NCBI GenBank assembly: GCA_026182355.1
Contig: JAPFBL010000114.1
Location: forward strand, 369,501 to 433,500
Direction of reading: 5' to 3'
Origin: Hermatobates lingyangjiaoensis
Lineage: Eukaryota; Arthropoda; Insecta; Hemiptera; Hermatobatidae
Length of the DNA stretch: 64,000 nt
Both the position numbers and the translations under genes were made by a program. Positions 56,230 to 64,000 of this stretch are shown here, piece after piece (position 1 is the stretch's first letter; each line of letters begins with the position of its first letter). A model generated the notes under the pieces. It made no database searches and had not been told where the DNA came from. It worked only from the letters and a program-made list of their open reading frames with translations.

Positions 56230-58734
56230 TAGAAAAATAGTTATATTAGTATTTTCTGTGTTGGATATTTATCACAAATTCTCTCAGATGTTAACAGAAA
56301 CAAATTGGATACATAAAGTACTATATCAATAACGAATCTAATCAGTAATCAAAAATAACTGAATCTCTACTGAATCTAATTGATAAAGCATCAGTTATCA
56401 GCACTTGTCAATTTCATTTCCTTTTACAATTTGATTAGTAGAATATTTAAAAGCCATGTTGCCAACCAACTATTTAGTTGTGATTACCTTACAGATTTTA
56501 TTATTATAAATTTTATTTTCTAAATTTCAATCTGATGTTTAACCTTTTTTTCTGACAAATTTTCAACTAATGGTCCCAGTTTCCTTTATATTACGAAATA
56601 ATAGTTATTCAGAATCAATACACCTTTCATGTCTTCACAATTTTCATAAACAGCCTTCAGAATTACAGTTGTGTCATGATTGGATATAATTGTAAAGCAG
56701 AGTTTAGGTCACCCGAAATTTTTTAGTTAGAAAGCAAACATTTGGTTGAGCACAAAATATGTTAGTATTTTGGTATTTTAACATGTTTAATATTTATTAT
56801 ATCCTTGAAATTTTCACAACATCAAACTATAATAATTAGAGTAAACACTTACTTAGCCGATTAATCGTTTGTGGTTCAATAACCTTTGAGTAGGTTATCA
56901 GGGTCTGATTCATAATAAGTTCAACTTTTTTTTTTTATGATCAAAGCTTAGAGTTGGAATGGAGGGTCAGGTTAGCTCAGTGGCAACACGTTCTCCTCAC
57001 AACTGGTAGGTCCGTGGTTCAATACCCAGTGTGGCTCTCGATTTATTCAGGTGGGAGGTAAATAAATCTGAGCACATCGTCCCTGGGAGAGGACGTTAAG
57101 TCGTTGGTCCCGAGCCTGCACGATGGTAGGTACTCGTTAAAAATGCCTGCTCTACACAATAGAGTTATGCAAAATTTATAAATTCCCAATATATAAGTAT
57201 ATTGTAAAATCAATCTTCTTTGTGTGGTATTACGAATTGTTCGGCATATGTTTGCTCCCTTGTGAGACAGCCTCTGCAATAACCTAACCTACCCTAACCT
57301 GGAGTAAGAATGAGTTTTTGTGTTAAAAAATCGTAGTGGGAATGCGTCGAAATTGCTGGACATTTCTGATCTTCAGAAATGAACAAGTAGAGAACTGAAT
57401 ACTTTGCAATATTCTTTGTCGTAATTATACATGAGTGTGGTTTTTCCTTTCCTTGGCCTTGATGTGGAGAATAATCTGTGTCTGTGGTTTTATTCTTACG
57501 TAGATTTTCTGTTGCAATCTTTCTCTTTGTCAGTTTACAGGAGAAGTTGTTCAACTGAACACATAAAATTAAGTGTTTATGTATTTGAAATGCACGTAAG
57601 GGTCGTGGAAGTCATCAAAAAATTTTTGGAACCTTTCTTTCTAATCAATAAACTTCTAAATTTCAGCAAATATTGTAGGGAGATCCTTCTAATAATAAAT
57701 CCAGGTGAATTAATAATGTTTTCTTTTACTTGCTCGATATTAATTAAATATAAAATCAATTAAATTATCAAAAGTGAGGAGGAGTTAACATTCCTGCGCT
57801 CATACGTCAGGGACTGTTGGCATTCTTTAGAAGAAACATTAATTACCTCTAGATTTATCTAGAAGTGGATTACGTTAAAATATCCAAGTTAGCTCGTTAT
57901 GTGTTTATGGTACCCCGTTTTTTGTTTACGATATAGTGAACTACTTTTTCCGATAACAGCATGTTTTAATGATCTTTTTAGCAATTTTTTTCTAATCTTC
58001 ATGAAGTACACTTTAGTATATGGTATTAGTGAAATTAGCATTGTCTACATTGGCCGTATTAAAACTTTTAATTTATTTAATTGTTCGAAACATTAATGAC
58101 ACTAATGATAGCAAGATTAGTTAGTGATGTATAAAAATAAATACGCTTTCTTTTAAACAATGGTTATGTACTGAAATTTGAAAAAAGATGAAATTATTTA
58201 ATAACTCTATTGTAATATTTGTTACATTTTCATTGATTTTATATTAATTTTTCTTTTATTTATTTTCATTAATTCAGAAAAAAGTTGAATTTATTTTGAT
58301 ATCAGTGTGATATATCAAGTAAGACGTGAGTATCTTCGAGAATACGGCCTTTCTATCCGGTTATTGTGTTCTTTTGAATAAAAACCCAAGTATAAGTCAA
58401 AACGTATCTTAACTAATTTTTAGAAATGTATACTTATTTATCTTACTATTGTTTTTTTTTTGAATAATTTCCGTCATAGAATAATGCCGATTTAGTTTTG
58501 ACTTATCAGCAGTGTTGCCACTGGGTTATGGATTGTTCGGCGCATGCTGTTTAATTATCTATGCGAGTTATTGATTATTGGAGTACGGCTTTTTATGCTG
58601 ATATTGTACCTAAAAAGAACGAGTTGTTTAATGAACCGTAGTTGTATTGATTTCGTTTTAGCTGGCCTAGTCTGTTATTTAAGCTTAACTTATCCTATGC
58701 CTATTAATAAAGATAAGGCATATCGAGGGATTAC
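56230..58734. other. presumed intron of the minus-strand membrane-protein gene
   Basis: About 2.5 kb between two phase-compatible exons. It contains a plus-oriented SINE at 57.0 kb and otherwise AT-rich DNA. The overlapping open frames near 57.3-57.8 kb lack motifs. Confidence 0.5.
56964..57300 (+). mobile_element. tRNA-derived SINE with CCTAA-like tail
   Basis: The head GGTCAGGTTAGCTCAGTGGC contains the A-box region; the B-box region is GTGGTTCAATACC. The body carries GGTGGGAGGTAAATAAATCT, GGTCCCGAGCCTGCACGATG and the GTGTGGTATTACGA segment. It ends in AACCTAACCTACCCTAACCT, a short run related to the arthropod telomere unit. It lies antisense within an intron of the membrane-protein gene. 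Confidence 0.85.
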
Positions 58735-58885
58735 AAAGAGCGAGCTACTGCTCCACCGGGTGAGTGCCCTGTGATGTAGGTAGCCAGCAACATGGTCATG
58801 CTTGTCAACTGCAGCCACTCGAGTGCCTGGTGTCTCACTCCTCTCTTGAAGGTCTCAAACGCACTTGCTGCTTCTTCTTCTTCTT
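58735..58885 (-). CDS. multi-pass membrane protein, exon 2 of those visible
   Basis: Minus strand, 151 bp between ATTTGTCAG and CTTT|GTAATC. Two bases complete the previous codon; 49 codons and two leftover bases (TT) then join the next exon as TTT. It reads EEEEAASAFETFKRGVRHQA, then LEWLQLTSMTMLLATYITGH, with an acidic run ahead of a moderately hydrophobic helix. The donor is not consensus at +5. It was chosen because it is the only one that keeps phase with exon 3; without it a stop (TAA) follows at once. Confidence 0.6.
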
Positions 58886-58930
58886 CTGACAAATAAATAA
58901 TCCAAGTTAATATTGCAAAACTTTGCAAAA

Positions 58931-59533
58931 TCCAGAATGTCGATTTTGAAAATAATTTAATCTTAAAATCTGACAGGAACTTCGAAATATTGTAGTTCTA
59001 TTCCATCGAATGATTGATGAACATTAACCATTATTTATTGGAATATAAATGAATGAGGTCACAAATATTGAAGAATTTGTTTTGTATATTCAAACTCTTT
59101 ATGATTGATATTCTCTCATTAAACGTAATAGTAATTAATTCGAATCTGATATAATTTTGATAACTTGATTAACTTTGCAATTTTCATCATACAAAAATAA
59201 ATTAATTATTAATAATTAATTTATTCAGTTTGAATAAATCCTACTTCTGTTTATGAAAAATCTTCGTAATTCAATCCAGAATGTCGATTTTCAAAATAAT
59301 TTGATTTTAAAATCTGACAAGAACTCGAAATATTCTAGTTCTATTCTATCGAACGGTTGATATACTTATCAAATATAAATAAATGAGATTATATCTCCTC
59401 TCCTAATGAAGAAGGGTTTGTCGAAATATCGAAGAATTTATTTTGTATATTTAAACTTTATGATTTATATTCTCTCATTAAACGTAATAATAATTAAATC
59501 GACTCTGATATAATTTTGATAACTTGGTTAACA
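58931..59533. repeat. direct duplication of about 250 bp
   Basis: TCCAGAATGTCGATTTT begins at 58931 and at 59275, and the following roughly 250 bp are repeated in the same orientation up to TAACTTG(A/G)TTAAC at about 59174 and 59533, with many substitutions and an internal indel. Both copies lie in the intron between visible exons 1 and 2. Only the second has the hammerhead-like piece at 59.4 kb. Confidence 0.8.
59397..59440 (+). ncRNA. hammerhead-like motif, core mutated
   Basis: CUC, CUAAUGA (59403-59409), extra A, GA...UC stem remnant, GAAA (59423-59426), AUAU, C, GAAG. The core G is A and the stem is short. The order and helix III match the family. Confidence 0.35.
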
Positions 59534-60449
59534 TCAGCCATGAATTACTAAGAATGATGGGAAATATGTAAGAAAGTAGCTAGACAAGCAGGACCCTGTC
59601 TGCCTTTTCATTTCACCAGATGCTAGTTGAGTTATTTATGGTGTTAGTTAGCACATTTATGGTTTTGTCTAAGATTCCTTTGTCTAAGTAGTGCCCAGTC
59701 CTTTTCCTCATTCCTTCACTTGGTTTCTCTTTCAGTTCTTTAAACAAGAGGTTAACACTCGAAAACACTTTGAACTTCTCCGAATTGTTTTACTTCTTGT
59801 AATGGTGATATCCTTGATTATAGGCACGTGTGTTTATTGTGACTTATAATAAATTAATTCACCACTAAATGTAGTAGCACACTAAAAATGCTTTAAAACC
59901 TTTTAGCTTTTAAAAGAACTAAATGAAGCAAGGGAGTAGAGGTGTAAATGACCATAAACGAGAGGTGCCACTCAACCGAACAACTGGCGAGAAAAAAGTC
60001 AACCAGGTGACTCTTGTTCGCCAAACTTTTTTACCAAATACCCATCCATTTTTAGTAAACCCTGGCTGATGTTAATGAAGTCACCTTAATTAAGTTTCAT
60101 TATGTCCAATGATGGACCTTATACGAACTAATAGTTTGCATTGTTCCCAGTTCATAAAATCTTTAAAGTTAATAATGTGGAGACAAATATATAAAATAAA
60201 TAAAATAATATTTATCTTCCTACTTCTAGAAATGATTTTCTTTATAAATAAATATATATCTATATAAAGTTAAAAAGAAAAACTAAAGAAGCACACACAG
60301 TAGATAATCTCACTGATAATTCAAATTTTTGGTTAATCCGTAATAAGGAAGGAAAATAGTTGTTTGGTAGTTTTTGTATGCGATTTTTCTGAGGCAGCTC
60401 AAAATTGGACGTAATCGTTAAAGGAGTTAATAAATGCATCGTGACTTAC
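59534..60449. other. presumed intron
   Basis: AT-rich, no supported feature. Confidence 0.5.
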
Positions 60450-60732
60450 TGTGGTATGAGTTAGTGAACAAACCTTTCTTCGTTTCCTGTAACACTTCGC
60501 TTGAGCTTTCAGTACGTGGAATGGGAGGTTTGTCAATTTTCCGATCCCTCCGAACTAATTTGTATGATTGATGGAAGTACCAGAGACCGGCCAAATGTGC
60601 CCACGTGTAGTCTTCTTTGAGGAACTCAAAGTACTCGGATTCGGAAATGATTTGCAGAGTTATCAGTATGAACACAACGAGGGAGGTTATTAGAAAGTAG
60701 TTATACCACAGAGTCGTAACTTTCACCTCCCA
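60450..60732 (-). CDS. multi-pass membrane protein, exon 1 of those visible
   Basis: Minus strand, 283 bp. The acceptor GTATTTGCAG ends at 60733, and the frame starts in phase 0 with WEVKVTTLWYNYFLITSLVV, continuing FILITLQIISES as a membrane helix. The soluble part EYFEFLKEDYTWAHLAGLWY, then KLVRRDRKIDKPPIPRTESS follows. Basic residues after the helix suggest a cytoplasmic side. The donor CCACA|GTAAGT leaves one base, in phase with the next exon. An alternative AAAG|GTTTGT at 60474 is also in phase and would drop eight codons. There is no start codon, so earlier exons lie upstream. Family not recognised. Confidence 0.68.
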
Positions 60733-60749
60733 CTGCAAATACAACATAG

Positions 60750-61290
60750 TTTTTAGCTTTATTATTCTATTTTGGTCATTACTTCTATTTCTGTTATACT
60801 ATTTGTTGATTAATGACTAAAACTTAACAAATAGAGCTTTCCAAAAAATATGTTTCTAGTTCATGACCATCTATAGGAATGTTAAGCCTAATGTTGTTTG
60901 TTCTTGATTTACGATAAATACAGCATAGGAATCCTGAAAACACTGATTACGAGATTTTGGTGGATTTGTGTTAAAATTGACATATGTTAAGGTCCTTAGA
61001 GTCCTTTTTCACGTTTTTTTTTTCAAAATTCAGTGGTGAGAGGGTGTGTATTGAATGGTTTGTATGATTGCTACAAGCTACACCGTTTAGAGATCTAATT
61101 CAGATTTTACCCAACATTAGACACAATTCGGTAGATGTTCGCTACTGTTTTTGGGTGATATTACATCATGGAAAAGTCAATTTTTTAGACAAAATGTATT
61201 TTTAGACATGATTTCTTTTTTCCTAAACTACTAATTCTAGAATGTTGAAAAATGGGAGTATTATAAAATTGAGAATGCTCTACAGGGAGG
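60750..61290. other. noncoding stretch
   Basis: No supported feature between the membrane-protein exon and the minisatellite. Probably intron. Confidence 0.45.
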
Positions 61291-61294
61291 TCGC

Positions 61295-62705
61295 TGAGGG
61301 GAATGCAGTACAAAGGCGATGTTAACGAAAGTGCTGTACAAGGGCGATGTTAACGAAAGTGCTGTACAAGGGCGATGTTAACGAAAGTGCTGTACAAGGG
61401 CGATGTTAACGAAAGTGCTGTACAAGGGCGATGTTAACGAAAGTGCTGTACAAGGGCGATGTTAACGAAAGTGCTGTACAAGGGCGATGTTAACGAAAGT
61501 GCTGTACAAGGGCGATGTTAACGAAAGTGCTGTACAAGGGCGATGTTAACGAAAGTGTTGTACAAGGGCAATGTTAACGAAAGTGCTGTACAAGGGCGAT
61601 GTTAACGAAAGTGCTGTACAAGGGCAATGTTAACGAAAGTGCTGTACAAGGGCGATGTTAACGAAAGTGCTGTACAAGGGCGATGTTAACGAAAGTGCTG
61701 TACAAGGGCAATGTTAACGAAAGTGCTGTACAAGGGCGATGTTAACGAAAGTGCTGTACAAGAGCGATGTTAACGAAAGTGCTGTACAAGGGCAATGTTA
61801 ACGAAAGTGCTGTACAAGGGCGATGTTAACGAAAGTGCTGTACAAGGGCGATGTTAACGAAAGTGCTGTACAAGGGCAATGTTAACGAAAGTGCTGTACA
61901 AGGGCAATGTTAACGAAAGTGCTGTACAAGGGCGATGTTAACGAAAGTGCTGTACAAGGGCAATGTTAACGAAAGTGCTGTATAAGGGCAATGTTAACGA
62001 AAGTGCTGTACAAGGGCGATGTTAACGAAAGTGCTGTACAAGGGCAATGTTAACGAAAGTGCTGTACAAGGGCAATGTTAACGAAAGTGCTGTACAAGGC
62101 CGATGTTAACGAAAGTGCTGTACAAGGGCGATGTTAACGAAAGTGCTGTACAAGGGCGATGTTAACGAAAGTGCTGTACAAGGGCGATGTTAACGAAAGT
62201 GCTGTACAAGGGCGATGTTAACGAAAGTGCTGTACAAGGGCGATGTTAACGAAAGTGCTGTACAAGGGCGATGTTAACGAAAGTGCTGTACAAGGGCAAT
62301 GTTAACGAAAGTGCTGTACAAGGGCGATGTTAACGAAAGTGCTGTACAAGGGCGATGTTAACGAAAGTGCTGTACAAGGGCGATGTTAACGAAAGTGCTG
62401 TACAAGGGCGATGTTAACGAAAGTGCTGTACAAGGGCGATGTTAACGAAAGTGCTGTACAAGGGCGATGTTAACGAAAGTGCTGTACAAGGGCGATGTTA
62501 ACGAAAGTGCTGTACAAGGGCAATGTTAACGAAAGTGCTGTACAAGGGCAATGTTAACGAAAGTGCTGTACAAGGGCGATGTTAACGAAAGTGCTGTACA
62601 AGGGCAATGCTAACAAAAGTGCTCTACAATTGCATTACTGACGAGAGTGCCATGCAAAGATAACGTTAACGAGAGTGCTGTTTGTATACGATACTGACGA
62701 GAGTT
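61295..62705. repeat. 28-bp minisatellite, about 47 units
   Basis: The unit contains GAAAGTGCTGTACAAGGGCG followed by ATGTTAAC. GTTAAC occurs at 61321 and the matching position at 62581 is exactly 45 periods later, so there are no indels over 1.26 kb. Nearly all variation is one site, GGGCG or GGGCA, a CpG-to-CpA change. Units decay sharply after 62610 (GCTAAC, then GACGAGAGTGC forms) until 62705. The period is not a multiple of three and each unit carries TAA, so it is not coding. Confidence 0.97.
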
Positions 62706-63824
62706 GTATGGTAGTGACTTCGGTTTGGCTCTCCGTAAAGACTCTTAGAAATCGATTCAGCATAGAAGTTAATGGTCTTCATCTTACTATCTCAATTTGA
62801 AAGTTAACTTACAAAACAAGATCTTATGTTACCTGCGAACAGGTACTCTATTTGCAAAAATTATAAAATACTTCACTATGAACTAGAATTTATCGTGTCA
62901 TTTAGCGTTCACAAATACATAAATTACGCCTTCATATAGCTAAGGGTGAATAATGGTACTTTAATCATCTGGCATTCATTAGTCGTGGACGTGTCTGAGC
63001 TCCAAGGGTACGTCATGCTCCCATGTAACTATGTCCAAATTACATAGCTAACTACCTCACCAGTTATTTATCTGCTCTGATATAGTGTCGTTGGATTATT
63101 CTACTTGGCTATGGACATTGGCATTATATGAACAACTTATAATTTTTCCATTAAATTGCTAGAACATTTACACACTACTTTTCTTGTCTTGTTTTCAACA
63201 ATTCGACAAATTAGACCACAGCAGCTAGAATAACCTGTATGGAAAAAGTTTGAAAACTTGTTAGAAATTTTTTGTGTGGTATTTGACTGGTTTCGGATAA
63301 TATCAGCTTAAAGATGAGCTCTTTTTTTTTCAATCTTTTTTACGGTTGAATAGTAACATATAAGTTAAGTAAAGCTTATGGATTAATATTAAATGAAGAA
63401 TATCATAAACGAGGAGAATCTTCATTGTCATTTGGGATACATTAATGTTTTTACTTTACTATAAATAATATTTAGTAAAAAAGAAAAAAATAAGATTTCG
63501 AGAATGACGGATTTATGCATTTTGACTTTTACGTTCTTTTGATTATGATTGGCTTTTGTGTGGGTGTGTGTGCGTGTATGTGCAGGTGTTGAGGTTGCTT
63601 TATGACGATGGTTTATATGTTTAAGGCTTGTGAACTTAAGTTGAGTAGTCTCACTGTTTGATGGATAAAATTACTACACAAAATTAGAACGTAAATGAGC
63701 TGTATCGTTTTTTGGGTAATATTACATTATTAGAAATTGACTTTCTTCACATCTCCTACAATCGCATTACGTACAAATTCTGAACCAATTCATTTTAATC
63801 ATGATTTTCCTTACCTCATCACAG
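62706..63824. other. noncoding stretch
   Basis: No convincing exon on either strand. The 5' exons of the minus-strand membrane-protein gene may lie here or beyond the window. A GTGTGG/TGTGTG-rich run lies near 63558-63590. Confidence 0.4.
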
Positions 63825-63960
63825 CAAAGACACGATCAGTGTACTTACAAGGTTACAATGAAATGATGACTATAGAATCTTCGACTGAAATGGTTATGGA
63901 TTGTCATACTTTGAAGTTTCTGAATCCATTATTAATTTTTGCGTGCTTGTCTGCAGCAGG
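63825..63960 (+). CDS. candidate first coding exon with signal peptide
   Basis: Plus strand. The acceptor-like TTACCTCATCACAG ends at 63824 and the donor CAGG|GTAGGT begins its intron at 63961. In the open frame, ATGs at 63863, 63866, 63890 and 63896 are possible starts. From 63890 the peptide MVMDCHTLKFLNPLLIFA, then CLSAAG has the shape of a cleavable signal peptide: short polar start, hydrophobic core, small residues. The exon would encode the N-terminus of a secreted or membrane protein whose remainder lies to the right of the window. The frame is also open upstream to 63737, so an internal exon is possible. Confidence 0.4.
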
Positions 63961-64000
63961 GTAGGTGTTTTTTGAAAGCGTTGTACCTATATTTTTTACT

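Noticed and set aside
57431..57763. 110-codon plus-strand frame
   Set aside because: AT-rich codons, no splice sites or motif, and it lies in the presumed intron of the minus-strand gene.
61295..62705. 28-bp repeat array as a CRISPR array
   Set aside because: The units are contiguous, with no variable spacers, and the surroundings are eukaryotic; it is a minisatellite.

Overview
The window is AT-rich, intron-dominated invertebrate nuclear DNA. There are no long open reading frames. Short coding blocks are bounded by GT/AG splice signals and lie in kilobases of low-GC sequence crowded with microsatellites, SINEs, DNA-transposon remnants and small palindromic repeats. An arthropod (perhaps a chelicerate) fits the large introns, the tRNA-derived SINE, the mariner relic and the pentameric CCTAA-like SINE tail. 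That is inference; the sequence shows no diagnostic gene.

The outstanding feature is a dispersed family of hammerhead-ribozyme-like motifs. About twenty sites, most between 8.8 and 29.6 kb and the rest near 1.5 kb, 54.9-55.0 kb and 59.4 kb, share the order CUGANGA - one extra base - stem II - GAAA - short self-complementary block - one base. At least six different stem II sequences pair with themselves, which is covariation. The self-complementary block is where helix III should be and has no loop, so cleavage would need two copies pairing with each other. In four sites the flanks also pair as helix I. Most sites come as head-to-head pairs, giving palindromes of about 150-350 bp in or next to (TA)n runs. 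This resembles the hammerheads of Penelope-like elements and animal retrozymes, but the inverted, apparently non-coding arrangement and the constant extra base are unusual.

Coding content by region. At 4.2-4.45 kb there is a possible CpG-rich first exon. Two hAT transposase scraps lie at 7.9 and 10.2 kb, and a deleted hAT element at 11.2-11.9 kb. At 15.37-16.13 kb is a mariner with intact terminal repeats and TA flanks whose transposase is internally deleted. A minus-strand initial coding exon lies at 27.6 kb. A Tigger/jerky-like transposase scrap lies at 34.8-35.1 kb. Plus-strand exon candidates lie at 42.3 and 45.7 kb. The best-supported gene is a minus-strand multi-pass membrane protein from 60.7 down to 55.5 kb: four exons with matching phases and 240 codons in view, continuing beyond both ends of what I can trace. 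A plus-strand exon that looks like a signal-peptide exon ends at 63.96 kb.

Repeats: a tRNA-derived SINE occurs at 21.5, 25.4 (fragment), 36.2, 40.6, 42.7 and 57.0 kb; the 36.2 kb copy has a perfect 13-bp target duplication. A SINE tail is amplified as a 59-bp tandem array at 30.7 kb. Other arrays are a 28-bp minisatellite (61.3-62.7 kb), a 24-bp minisatellite (48.4 kb), a degenerate satellite (29.3-30.1 kb) and a 0.6-kb compound (CA)n block (45.8-46.4 kb). A 284-bp insert with a 15-bp target duplication and promoter-like motifs lies at 49.4-49.7 kb. Everything else looks like intron or intergenic DNA.
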